Shown: positions 1 through 7,871 of the stretch, one piece after another
Numbering within the stretch: the first letter of the stretch is position 1
How the letters are laid out: each line of letters begins with the position of its first letter
DNA from: Nitrospirae bacterium MYbinv3
GTDB taxonomy: Bacteria; Nitrospirota; Thermodesulfovibrionia; Thermodesulfovibrionales; Magnetobacteriaceae
Direction: 5' to 3'
Length of the DNA stretch: 32,852 bases
Assembly: GCA_002753395.1 (NCBI GenBank)
Contig: PEAB01000041.1
Coordinates: forward strand, 1 to 32,852
Notes under the pieces: model-generated
Databases searched by the model: none
The model's input: only the letters and a program-made list of their open reading frames with translations
What the model was told of the DNA's origin: nothing
Position numbers and translations under genes: made by a program

Positions 1-112
1 TTATCCACCTCTAAAAACAATGAGATTGAGAGTTATGAGGGAGATTTGCGTTCAAAATCATGATAAATCGATGAGTATTTTCGATAAAAGAGAAAGTTGA
101 GTATTTTTTGCG

Positions 113-622
113 TTAATAAAGACACAATAGACCTTTTGAAAGTAGTAAAGTAGATGTTTTTAAAGTTCTTCTATTTTCTTTTTGCAAGAGGCTCTGACAG
201 CGATATTCTGTCACCTCTGGCTCTATCGGGGGTATTTCAAATACTTGCCATCTCCGAGGCTCTTTTATACTCTCCTTCGATAACTCTGTCTTACAACATT
301 GGCAAATTTCAGGGTATATATCAATTATATGGTCTACATCCTCAACTGGAACTAACTCTCTAGCGGTACCCTTATGCCCTGGCTGACCACCAGCTTTACG
401 TCTTTTACTCTTACCACTCTTCTCTTTTTCCTTGTTACCTTTGAAATGATCCGTAGAGGGAGGCTTGGACGAGTTTTGGGAGTTCTTATCCAAACCAGCT
501 AACTTCTCCTTTAACTGTATATTCTCAAGGTGATACTCAAGCAGCTTTGCTACTGTCGGCTCCTTGCCTGAATCATAATAATGTCTCTGCTGCTATTCTA
601 TCCACTTCTTATCTCTTATCAT
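113..622 (-). pseudogene. IS66-family transposase, N-terminal remnant
   Basis: The reading frame starts at ATG 620-622. It is interrupted by an in-frame TAG at 593-595 (codon 10) and continues from about 592 to a stop near 113. After the stop codon the translation runs through a short coiled segment (LLEYHLENIQLKEKLAGL), the NSSKPPSTD motif, a basic KRRKAGGQPGHKG motif and a Cys-x2-Cys (CQCC) zinc-finger-like stretch. These are the standard N-terminal features of IS66 TnpC transposases. The frame is lost after EYRCQ, the whole DDE catalytic domain is missing, and no tnpA or tnpB is present. It is therefore a dead fragment: amber codon, frameshift and 3' truncation. The codon before the break reads as Gln-Gln in phase, so a CAG-to-TAG change is a likely cause. 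It may still be transcribed from the promoter at 638-666. Confidence 0.85.
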
Positions 623-686
623 ATTATTGATAAAACAATTGTAACTTAATTTGTATTTACTGTCAAGTTAATTTTGTACTCTCTTA
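621..686 (-). repeat. IS66 5' end segment, copy 1 (inverted partner at 32661-32726)
   Basis: About 66 bp, read on the minus strand from AGAGAGTACAAAATTAAC to the transposase start codon, recurs at 32661-32726 on the plus strand with only a couple of differences. It carries the promoter. The two copies therefore face inward-outward at opposite ends of the window. Confidence 0.8.
638..666 (-). promoter_or_regulatory. sigma70-type promoter of the IS66 remnant
   Basis: On the minus strand TTGACA (661-666) and TACAAT (638-643) are separated by exactly 17 nt, close to the sigma70 consensus. The predicted start is about ten nt before the ATG at 622. The same promoter with the same spacer length occurs in opposite orientation at 32681-32709. 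Confidence 0.7.
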
Positions 687-717
687 ACGATGTTTATAAT
701 GTAAACCGTTTTTTACC

Positions 718-1071
718 TTAGTCTACCTCCAGTACCTGTACCTCGGTGCAGCCATCTTTCTCTACCTTGAGTAGTAAGAATCCATTTGCGGGTTTCTCAA
801 AAGAACACACAGCGCAGTTTGATGAGATAACCTCAGTAAAATACACACTGCACCTGACCTCGATAATGCCGTCGTCAGATACCTCGTGACTATCGATGTG
901 CACCGACAGTGTCTCATAAGATGGAAAGCCGCCATAACGACAGAGTCTCTCCAAGGGGAGATGGCCCCTGTTCTCATCTATCTCACGCCTTAGGATGTCA
1001 TCAAAATCCATAGCGCCTCTGTGCTGGATACTCTGAGTAAGCAGCATGGTACAACGTTCAAACACACCCAC
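718..1071 (-). CDS. Small protein of unknown function
   Basis: 117 residues from a GTG start at 1071, or 109 from the internal ATG at 1047. The gene begins 3 nt after the stop of the methyltransferase gene upstream, so the two are almost certainly co-transcribed and probably translationally coupled. I do not recognise the family. The C-terminal half alternates hydrophobic and charged residues in a beta-like pattern (EVRCSVYFTEVI, GFLLLKVEKDG) and there is a Cys-Ala-Val-Cys pair near residue 86. There is no signal peptide and no membrane segment. It could be a partner or accessory of the upstream methyltransferase, but that rests only on gene order. Confidence 0.6.
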   Translation of the reverse strand: MGVFERCTMLLTQSIQHRGAMDFDDILRREIDENRGHLPLERLCRYGGFPSYETLSVHIDSHEVSDDGIIEVRCSVYFTEVISSNCAVCSFEKPANGFLLLKVEKDGCTEVQVLEVD

Positions 1072-1074
1072 ACC

Positions 1075-2538
1075 TTAACCCCCTTCCAAACCCGCTTGCG
1101 GCAGGACATTTACACGCAAATCCTTCTTAAACCCCTTGTATTGAAAACTGACAACGGTCTTGCCTGCCTTAAGCCCCTCCAGATGCAGGCCGTCAACGCT
1201 AACAATTGAGGGTGATTCAACAACCGCCTGAAGAGCCTCGGCGTCAGGAATCTCCCTGTATGCCCTGCCACGGTCATACTGAAAACACACCCTGCCTATT
1301 GCTGCCACGCTCCGGCAACTGCCAACGTATAGCTCGATACTGCTTTGGAAGGCCTTTCCACTCTCTATAGAAAAGGCAAGCTCTATGCCAGTAGGTTCCT
1401 GTGGCTCATACAATGGGGTTACAGCTTTTTCATCATTGTGTGTAACCGCTGGTCTGGCCTGTTTCAGTTCATCAAGCAACCGATTTACCCCTGTCTGCCT
1501 CAGCCGCCTTAAAACATACTTGCTGAGCGCCTTGTCCAGATAGTAGGCGCTGAGATCAAAGCGATCCTTTAGCCAGGCAGCACGTCTTTCTATCTCTAAA
1601 GGCAACGGGTGGGCAAACACCGTCGTCTTGTCAAAACAGTACGTGTTTTCAGACAGCGGGATGATCACACCCTCAAATGAGTTAGGCATAAAAAATAGAC
1701 CATAACCTGACTTGTCGTTAGCTAGCTGCTTATCGGGTGTTCCAAAGAACTCTCCAGTATAGATTCCGATCCTATGCAGACGGGCGTTTAACCCAAACAC
1801 CGCATAAATTGCCCTGTCCACGTACACATCCATCTTCCAATCGGTGCTGCGCAGGTGTAAGTCGTGAAATGCCATCGAATGTATCCCCTGCTTTATGTCA
1901 TATGTTGCCACAAGGTCTGCCACAACCCCTTCGTAGCTGTGTGAGGCATCCTGCACCAGATATATAGATCTTTTTGTAAGTGGCACCTTGTATTCTTTTG
2001 CAAAGTCCTCTAATGTCCCATGATAAAATCTGACGCTGCTAAGGGTCTCTGGCGCTATCCTGTAAAGTCTTTCATACGTAAACAGCATGTAATGGAGATT
2101 TAACTCAACCACATATAGTTGTAATCCAAACGCATGGGCTATCTGGGCAAAGATGACCGTTGCCCCGCCTAGATAGCAGCCTACCTCAACAATGGTATCA
2201 ATACTGGAGAGGTTATTTTTTATGTGGTTGTAGTTGTCAAAATAGTATTTGATTGAGGCCTCCTCATCGTGCCTCGTACAGGCTGAACCAACCCTGGCCA
2301 TAATAGTATCAAAAAACGAGTCTTTCCCCACGGCGCTTAGGCCAAGCGGGTGATGAAAATAACAGCGCCTCTTGCCATCATTATCTGGCGGCAAAACTGT
2401 GTAGTAATTGCATTGTGTCGATTTGGTATCAATATGCTCGCATCGAACGTTTTCAAAGACCGGCGGTCTGCCTATTGAATACTTCTGCCTTAGATCAGCA
2501 GATTTTTCTGTTGCGTTTATTTCTATAAAATATCCCAT
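1075..2538 (-). CDS. Class I SAM-dependent methyltransferase with C-terminal beta-rich domain
   Basis: About 487 residues. The best start is ATG 2536-2538, preceded by AAGGAAGG. The frame stays open another 45 codons upstream, but those codons translate an intergenic repeat (GSRGLVPLWVGLREGKA), so the longer start is an artefact. A glycine-rich SAM-binding motif (IVEVGCYLGGATVIFAQ) is followed by an acidic strand end (LYVVELN) and a QDASHSYEGVVADL stretch, the pattern of the Methyltransf_24-type fold. The N-terminal part has several Cys and His residues (CEHIDTKSTQCNYY, RRCYFHH) that could bind a metal. The last 80 or so residues look like an Ig-like/Big2-type beta domain (IVSVDGLHLEGLKAGKTVVS). 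The substrate is unknown; other methyltransferase and radical SAM genes nearby suggest small-molecule or glycan modification. Confidence 0.75.
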   Translation of the reverse strand: MGYFIEINATEKSADLRQKYSIGRPPVFENVRCEHIDTKSTQCNYYTVLPPDNDGKRRCYFHHPLGLSAVGKDSFFDTIMARVGSACTRHDEEASIKYYFDNYNHIKNNLSSIDTIVEVGCYLGGATVIFAQIAHAFGLQLYVVELNLHYMLFTYERLYRIAPETLSSVRFYHGTLEDFAKEYKVPLTKRSIYLVQDASHSYEGVVADLVATYDIKQGIHSMAFHDLHLRSTDWKMDVYVDRAIYAVFGLNARLHRIGIYTGEFFGTPDKQLANDKSGYGLFFMPNSFEGVIIPLSENTYCFDKTTVFAHPLPLEIERRAAWLKDRFDLSAYYLDKALSKYVLRRLRQTGVNRLLDELKQARPAVTHNDEKAVTPLYEPQEPTGIELAFSIESGKAFQSSIELYVGSCRSVAAIGRVCFQYDRGRAYREIPDAEALQAVVESPSIVSVDGLHLEGLKAGKTVVSFQYKGFKKDLRVNVLPQAGLEGG

Positions 2539-2590
2539 TATACCTTCCTTATGTCTTGTTGCTATAACCTGCCCATAATTAATTATAATA

Positions 2591-2622
2591 CAAAAAAGTG
2601 AAAAAGTGAGGGCTTTGCCCTC
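2591..2622 (-). terminator. Rho-independent terminator inside a repeat, downstream of the cyclase cluster
   Basis: On the minus strand GAGGGC-AAA-GCCCTC (2608-2622) forms a perfect 6-bp hairpin followed by a T-rich tract (ACTTTTTCACTTTTTTG). It lies between the stop of the cyclase gene and the start of the methyltransferase gene. It is part of repeat family E/K. Confidence 0.7.
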
Positions 2623-2673
2623 CCTCAGACCCACCCACAAGGGGACCAGTCCCCTTGACCCCGTAATACTCAA
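2608..2673 (-). repeat. Repeat family E/K core module
   Basis: Read on the minus strand: GGGGTCAAGGGGACTGG, a CCCCTTG arm, then GGGTGGGTCTGAGGGAGGGC. This G/C-rich core recurs near 6264, 14388, 17745, 18604, 18718, 27207, 30850 and 32050. The first part is a palindrome around CAAGGGGAC/GTCCCCTTG and the second part is the terminator-like hairpin. Confidence 0.8.
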
Positions 2674-2706
2674 TCCTAATTTATAAATATATTTATGTCC
2701 ATGTAC

Positions 2707-4407
2707 TTATAACCTGCCTGTGAGCGCATAAATCACAGTCGGTTTGTGCTTCCCTTTTACAAGCACCTCACCTAATTGTTCTATTGTATATTTTTCTTTT
2801 GCTTTTTTGTAAGTAGATTCACTGATTATAATCCTCGTATTATAATTCTTTGTTAGACCTTCAAGTCTTGATGCAAGATTTACTCCGTCTCCAATAACAG
2901 TATAGTTATGTCTGACAACAGAACCCATATTCCCGGCAACTACAATATCTGTGTTTATACCTATACCTATATTAATAGGTGGAATGTTACTTTTTTGGAA
3001 ATCCATGTTTAATATTTCCAGCTCTTCAGTCATGTCTAGAGCGGCATTAAGAGCCCTATCAACATCATCGGGATGACTTATGGGAGCTCCAAACAATGCC
3101 ATTATGGCATCGCCTATGTATTTATCTATCACTCCTCCGTGCCTTTCTATGATCTCACTCATAACTGTCAAATATCTGTTAAGCAAATTTAAGATCATAG
3201 TGGGAGTGGTGTTTTCGCTTAATGTAGTAAAACTCCTTATATCGGAAAATAATATGGTAACTTCCTTTTCCTCACCGCCTAATTCTACCTTTTTACTTAA
3301 AAGTTCTTTTGCAATGGCTGGTGAAACTACTTTACCGAGCAAGTCACTAACCAAATCTCTCTCCTGTAATCCCCTTGCCATGTTGTTAAATGCAGTTGAT
3401 AACTCGCCTAACTCGTCCTTCTGGTTTACTTCTATGTTGATGTTATAGTTGCCATTCTCTATCTGCCTCACACCAACAACAATGGTACTCACAGGTTTTG
3501 TTACAGAGCGGGATATTCTTATGGAAACAACGAATGAAATCAACAGACTAATTAAAGTTATTATAGCAAACCTTGTGCGTAAAAGGTTGTAAGGTCTTAA
3601 AACCTCATTCAATGATCTCTGTAATAAAATAAAAAATGACGAACCTTTCCGTTTTTCCATAAGAATTATAAACGAGATGTATTCACTCTGTCCAAGCCTG
3701 AGAGACTGTTCTTCTTCCGCGTTCAAGATGTTAACATTCACTTGCCCCACAAGATATTTTCTTAGGTCTTCTGAAAGTGTACTAGCCACTAAATTTAGTT
3801 TTCCGTTTGCACTCAAATGAAACACTGAAATTTGTGCAATGATAAGACTACTAATATCCTTCAATACTGTATCATTAATCATAAACCCTATTACAAGCCA
3901 GGCAATGGGGTCAGGGGCAAGTATTGGAACTATCACTATTTGAAAATATCCTCCATCTCTAGTCGTAATAGAAGATACCTCGCCTTCTTCCTCAGTCTTT
4001 TCGATTAACTCCTGAGACGCATAACGCTTGCCTCTTAAATCAGGCTGTAGAGTATCTGCCATTATCGTATACTCCAAAGAAACGAGTGAGGCATAATCAG
4101 CTTTTACTCGATCCTTTAAGTTGTCAACGATTGAAAGAAGGGTCTCATAGTCAGCACTCAAGATAGACTGCTTAAAGGCAAAGTCCATAGACAAAATTTT
4201 TGTGTTTTCTGAGAGTTGATTTTTTCGGTTATCCATTATCCTATAAAACACCTTAGATCCCATTATTAAATCCTTAGATATTATAGAACGTGCACTTGCC
4301 ATGTTTGTCACGCTAATGGCAAAAAACACTACCAATTGGATTATTACGACAAGACTTACTAAATAGGATAATATACGATACTGAAAACTACGGATATACC
4401 CCGCCCC
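2707..4407 (-). CDS. Membrane-bound class III adenylate/guanylate cyclase with extracytoplasmic sensor and HAMP
   Basis: From the first canonical start (TTG 4335) the protein has 542 residues, but the frame is open to about 4407. The extra codons encode a strongly hydrophobic stretch (ILSYLVSLVVIIQLVVFF), a good first membrane helix. No ATG, GTG or TTG exists in that extension; an ATC at 4393-4395 behind AGGGGG is one possibility. Numbered from the TTG, residues 30-250 look like a periplasmic Cache-like sensor, 256-275 a second membrane helix, 276-325 HAMP, and 355-542 the cyclase. Metal-binding D365 and D409, K405, transition-state N486 and R490 are all present. T479 sits where many cyclases have Asp, as in class IIIb enzymes. 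It should make cAMP in response to a periplasmic signal. It lies next to the cupredoxin and barrel genes and probably reports on them. Confidence 0.85.
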   Translation of the reverse strand, partial: GAGYIRSFQYRILSYLVSLVVIIQLVVFFAISVTNMASARSIISKDLIMGSKVFYRIMDNRKNQLSENTKILSMDFAFKQSILSADYETLLSIVDNLKDRVKADYASLVSLEYTIMADTLQPDLRGKRYASQELIEKTEEEGEVSSITTRDGGYFQIVIVPILAPDPIAWLVIGFMINDTVLKDISSLIIAQISVFHLSANGKLNLVASTLSEDLRKYLVGQVNVNILNAEEEQSLRLGQSEYISFIILMEKRKGSSFFILLQRSLNEVLRPYNLLRTRFAIITLISLLISFVVSIRISRSVTKPVSTIVVGVRQIENGNYNINIEVNQKDELGELSTAFNNMARGLQERDLVSDLLGKVVSPAIAKELLSKKVELGGEEKEVTILFSDIRSFTTLSENTTPTMILNLLNRYLTVMSEIIERHGGVIDKYIGDAIMALFGAPISHPDDVDRALNAALDMTEELEILNMDFQKSNIPPINIGIGINTDIVVAGNMGSVVRHNYTVIGDGVNLASRLEGLTKNYNTRIIISESTYKKAKEKYTIEQLGEVLVKGKHKPTVIYALTGRL

Positions 4408-5056
4408 CTAAAGAACCAGGGGCACGTCTGACACTCAACACTTTCTTCAGCTCTATTGCAAAATCTGCTTTCATATCGCTACCCTTGCTAATGACGACAG
4501 TCTCCTTAACAGATGCAGAGGATTTCTTTATATGTGGATGCCAAACCTCCACCTTGTATTCGCCTGCTGGGATATTTTTGATAATTGCCTTCCCACCTTT
4601 ATCTGTCTTTGCAAAGAATGGTGTTTCAACAATATAAATATATGCCTTCATCCAATCGTGTATATTGCAGCCTAGAACAACAACACCTGGTTTATCAAAA
4701 GTGACAGGATTAACCTTGCCCTTCCCTGGGGGATACAATGGAATCTCAAACTTCTTTGCCTCAGATAAAGAATACACATGATGTCGAATCTTGTCGCTAT
4801 TAGGGAATGATAACGTTGTACCAACCATGATGGGGGTTACAAAGTCAATGAAGGTCTTATCAACCTGGTCAATTACAGAGATAATTTCCTTGTCAGCCTT
4901 TTTCACCTCTCCAGAACGAGGGATTGCAGTTATCACGGCATACTCAACCATATTGCCGTCATTGTCTTTGACCTCCGAGATTAGATCTTGGCAATAACCA
5001 ACTCCTCCCAACAACAAATAATATAAAATAACTACAGTGAACGCTAATCTTTTCAT
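4388..5056 (-). CDS. Exported cupredoxin-like protein (methylamine-utilization-protein type)
   Basis: 222 residues. Residues 1-22 form a signal peptide (KR, a hydrophobic run, then GYCQD, which could also act as a lipobox-like Cys). The 70-145 region carries the ligand pattern of a type I copper site: H92/H93 in RHHVYS, C130 in GCNIHDWM, H133 and M136. A carboxypeptidase-regulatory-like beta domain follows (KAIIKNIPAGEYKVEVWHP). In databases such two-domain proteins are often named methylamine utilization protein, although the real role is not established. The stop codon overlaps the 5' extension of the cyclase frame, which supports translational coupling. Likely role: periplasmic copper or electron-transfer sensor component working with the barrel and cyclase. 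Confidence 0.75.
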   Translation of the reverse strand: MKRLAFTVVILYYLLLGGVGYCQDLISEVKDNDGNMVEYAVITAIPRSGEVKKADKEIISVIDQVDKTFIDFVTPIMVGTTLSFPNSDKIRHHVYSLSEAKKFEIPLYPPGKGKVNPVTFDKPGVVVLGCNIHDWMKAYIYIVETPFFAKTDKGGKAIIKNIPAGEYKVEVWHPHIKKSSASVKETVVISKGSDMKADFAIELKKVLSVRRAPGSLGGGVYP

Positions 5057-5070
5057 AAATTAAAAGGTAT

Positions 5071-5215
5071 CTTCTTATATTTCATGGTAATTATGCTTAT
5101 AAGCCTTCTGGATTCCTGCTTACGCAGGAATGACATACTTGTACGCCTATTACTGTCGTTCCCGCGAAAGTGGGAATCCATGTCTTGAAGCAAGAAAAAT
5201 AAACTTATCATATTT
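5071..5215. repeat. Repeat family F, copy 1
   Basis: Begins with TATTTCATGGTAATTATGCTT, then a GGATTCCTGCTTACGCAGG palindrome with AATGACA, and ends with a TCGTTCCCGCGAAAGTGGGAA palindrome and ATCCATGTCTTGAA. Copies at 11376-11555 and 27359-27520 share the order of these blocks. It separates the barrel gene from the cupredoxin gene. Confidence 0.8.
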
Positions 5216-5230
5216 TTTTAAAAGAACACA

Positions 5231-6121
5231 TTAAAAGGTATATTTAATGCTTGTTAAAACAAGATTATCGTAGTAATGTAGATCAGAGGTATAACCATCT
5301 ACACGAATATAACTGACATTCACGGAAGTATGTCCATTTAAAGCATAACTCAAACCGATAGTGAATTCATTAGAAAGGGCATTCAACTTGTAAGTCCACA
5401 AATGCCTTTTGAACGTTTCGTCCCAGACTAGAGCCTTTGTAAAATTTGCAAGTTTAAGCATGTCATTATGCTCATTAGTAGAAGTAATATCACCAGAATA
5501 AACAGAATAGCTCAGAGACGCCAACAATCGTTCTGTTAACAAATAACTTAACGAAAGAGTACCCTTATGTCCAACCTGATCAAATGGATTACCTAAAAAT
5601 CCCTCAGCAACATTCTTGTTGTTACTACCGTTTCGATAGATAAAATCATAAGACAAAAGCATATCAAATCTTTCAGAGAACCGCTTTCCAAAAGCAACCC
5701 CTCCATTATAAAGCCAACTATTCCTCAAGCTCTCATTTACTGCTAAATAACCTGCAAAACTATGTACCCTCAGCCAGGGGACTTCCTGCCCCAAACCAAA
5801 CTTATGTGTTACAGCGACATCGACGCCTGAAGACAAGCTGTCCAAACCATCATATCTTTTATAAGCCTTCGCCTTCAGGTCAGCGACAATACGCAGCCTT
5901 GTATAATCACCTAGTTGGTAATACCTTCCAAAGACAATGGACGGAGATATCGCTATATCGCTTAACCTTCCATTTTTGTCGATGGCAAAGTTGATATTGT
6001 CCTCAAACCCTCCCTCTAAAGAGGTGTTAAGCACCCACTCCCCCCATTCGGCACTTGCTGTTTGGCAAAAAACAAAAACAAGCAATAACCCTGATACTAC
6101 GTACCTAACCTTATTAATCAT
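5231..6121 (-). CDS. Outer-membrane beta-barrel protein
   Basis: About 296 residues from ATG 6119-6121; the TTG three codons upstream is also possible. A signal peptide ends at TASAEWGEW. The mature part is a series of alternating amphipathic strands with aromatic girdle residues, and the chain ends in Phe (SIKYTF), the usual outer-membrane C-terminal signature. The pattern (SLEGGFEDNINF near the mature N-terminus, SPSIVFGRYYQLGDYTRLRIVADL) resembles surface barrel proteins found beside cupredoxin genes. I cannot name the transported or sensed ligand. It is the first gene of the minus-strand cluster with the cupredoxin and cyclase genes, with a repeat F element inserted after it. Confidence 0.75.
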   Translation of the reverse strand: MINKVRYVVSGLLLVFVFCQTASAEWGEWVLNTSLEGGFEDNINFAIDKNGRLSDIAISPSIVFGRYYQLGDYTRLRIVADLKAKAYKRYDGLDSLSSGVDVAVTHKFGLGQEVPWLRVHSFAGYLAVNESLRNSWLYNGGVAFGKRFSERFDMLLSYDFIYRNGSNNKNVAEGFLGNPFDQVGHKGTLSLSYLLTERLLASLSYSVYSGDITSTNEHNDMLKLANFTKALVWDETFKRHLWTYKLNALSNEFTIGLSYALNGHTSVNVSYIRVDGYTSDLHYYDNLVLTSIKYTF

Positions 6122-6223
6122 TTTGACCAATTAATCCTTGCCAATATTTTTAAGTACCATTACACTTTCAATAATATATATGAAACCATAACGTATTTAT
6201 TATGTCAAGTTATTTATTTTAGC

Positions 6224-6381
6224 GGGTGCATAAAAAACTCATGGGAACAAAAACATACTTTAATGGGGTCAATGTGACTGGTCACCTTGCGGAGGGGTCT
6301 GAGGGGAGTTTTTGCGAACCCCTGCGGCAACAGGCAGAGCCTCCTCTTCTTTGACAAAACCCACGACTTTCTTTTGTACCC
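6224..6381 (+). repeat. Repeat family E, uninterrupted copy
   Basis: Starts GGGTGCATAAAAAACTCATG, contains the core GGTCAATGTGACTGGTCACC, then GAGGGGTCTGAGGGGAG, GCGAACCCCTGCGGC and CTTTGACAAAACCCACGAC. This copy has no insertion and serves as the empty-site reference for the copy at 18567-18900. It fills the gap between the barrel gene and the next gene; nothing else was seen there. Confidence 0.85.
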
Positions 6382-6416
6382 ATTTTATGGACGTAGACCA
6401 AACTATAACACGTACT

Positions 6417-7841
6417 TTAGTCTACGTTCCATATGAATCTGCCGCTGGGTTCAGTCTGCACCCTTGTCGCTACACAAGCGCTGGTAAGGTAACAGGAGTC
6501 GGCCTTGTTGTAATATTTAAAGATTGGGTCTGAAAAGTTGGCTGGATGTAGAGTCACAGGGTTAGCTATCAACGCATCCTCGATCTCAAACCCCACAACG
6601 GGATTGAAGATAACTCGAAATGCCTCGCTGCTGAAGCGCCACAGATCGGGTTGTTGGATAAAAGGTTTCGTGCTTCTATCTACAACAAAGAGTCTCCCGC
6701 CGGGCCTTATTATATGTGCTATTGAAGGTGCAGCAACCCACGGATATTCCAAAAGCCCCATGACGTCCCATAAGATTACGGCGTCAAATTGCCCCTCATC
6801 TATCATCGCAGGCATCTTGTATATAGCCTTGGCGTTTTTTACATCGGTGTATACCTGCATGTCAATCTTTAGACCTGTAAGATTCTTTTTGCGTAACGCC
6901 TTCTTGCCATTTAGGGTTGTTATGATGGCAATCTTAGGGGCGTGCTGTTGTTTAACGTCTTTTAAAAAACCATCGAAAAGCTCATCTACGGATCCGACGG
7001 GATTTTCAAGAGAGCGGAACCTTCGCTTTATGTGCCCTTCCCCTGGCTGGGATGTCATGGATCTCTCGGTCTTTTCAGGATAGAAGTGCCACTTTGGCAG
7101 TACCTCTGTACAGTCTATGTCCCATTTATACTTACTAGGCTCATAGTTACCCGTTTTACGTGCAAGGACGTGTGTAAAGAGATAACACCTTCTGCCGTTG
7201 GAAATGACAGAGTTTGTCCCGTGATGACACAGCGACCCTGGCCATATGATTGCCTCATTTTCAATTTCAAAGCCATTAAAGCTGCCCAAGATGGTTGAAA
7301 AGGCGTCGCGGCCATATCGCCAGAAATCCCACGGCATTTCGTGTGTGGGAAAGGTATGATGGCTGCCTATGTAGACAAACCCGCCCGGACGCAAAACCTT
7401 GTTTATCTCAAGTGCAGCCTTCCAGGGCATAGCAATATGTTCAAAGACAGCCGCTGAATACACGCCGTCAAAGGTGTTAGGTTCAAACAACTCCGACAAC
7501 CTGTGGGCATCGCCTACGACATCAACGCCTTCCCCCTCCATGATGTCCAATCCGGTGAACCTGCCCCTTGAAGTTATAAGGTGACGCGGCATTGAGGAGA
7601 TAACCGTGCGCGACCCTATCTCAAGGATATGAGGGCTGGGGAGTTTAGACATCTCTGAGAAGAACTCAAGATCACAGTACTGCTCCTTCATACCAATAAT
7701 ATGTGGCTGACGATTAGCTGCCTCAACCCTTTTAAGGATATCGTGATACTGCTTTTTTAAGGTGTTGTATGCATAAGGATACTGTTTATGTATCCCTTGC
7801 TTTAATGCGGTTATAATATTATTTAAGTTTTTTGAGATCAT
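6417..7841 (-). CDS. Tandem methyltransferase-like protein (two SAM-MTase halves)
   Basis: 474 residues. The N-terminal half has a SAM-binding strand (HILEIGSR), an acidic residue after the second strand (FTGLDIMEGEGVDVVGDAH), and a Methyltransf_11-type block FDGVYSAAVFEHI...LRPGGFVYIGS followed by WDFWRYGRDAFSTI and GFEIENE. The C-terminal half repeats the later blocks in the same order: FDAVILWDVMGLLEYPW, IRPGGRLFVVD, PDLWRFSSEAFRVIF and GFEIEDA. The glycine-rich SAM loop is not recognisable in the second half. This looks like an internal duplication with one active and one degenerate unit. The substrate is unknown. Start ATG 7839-7841 has no clear ribosome binding site; a TACAAT lies 9 nt upstream. 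Confidence 0.75.
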   Translation of the reverse strand: MISKNLNNIITALKQGIHKQYPYAYNTLKKQYHDILKRVEAANRQPHIIGMKEQYCDLEFFSEMSKLPSPHILEIGSRTVISSMPRHLITSRGRFTGLDIMEGEGVDVVGDAHRLSELFEPNTFDGVYSAAVFEHIAMPWKAALEINKVLRPGGFVYIGSHHTFPTHEMPWDFWRYGRDAFSTILGSFNGFEIENEAIIWPGSLCHHGTNSVISNGRRCYLFTHVLARKTGNYEPSKYKWDIDCTEVLPKWHFYPEKTERSMTSQPGEGHIKRRFRSLENPVGSVDELFDGFLKDVKQQHAPKIAIITTLNGKKALRKKNLTGLKIDMQVYTDVKNAKAIYKMPAMIDEGQFDAVILWDVMGLLEYPWVAAPSIAHIIRPGGRLFVVDRSTKPFIQQPDLWRFSSEAFRVIFNPVVGFEIEDALIANPVTLHPANFSDPIFKYYNKADSCYLTSACVATRVQTEPSGRFIWNVD

Positions 7842-7871
7842 ATTGATGCTATTGTAACATGTCTTTATAAG

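Noticed and set aside
5071-5215. Possible CRISPR-like array because of repeated palindromes
   Set aside because: The palindromic blocks are not regularly spaced and occur as single units per locus; no cas genes.
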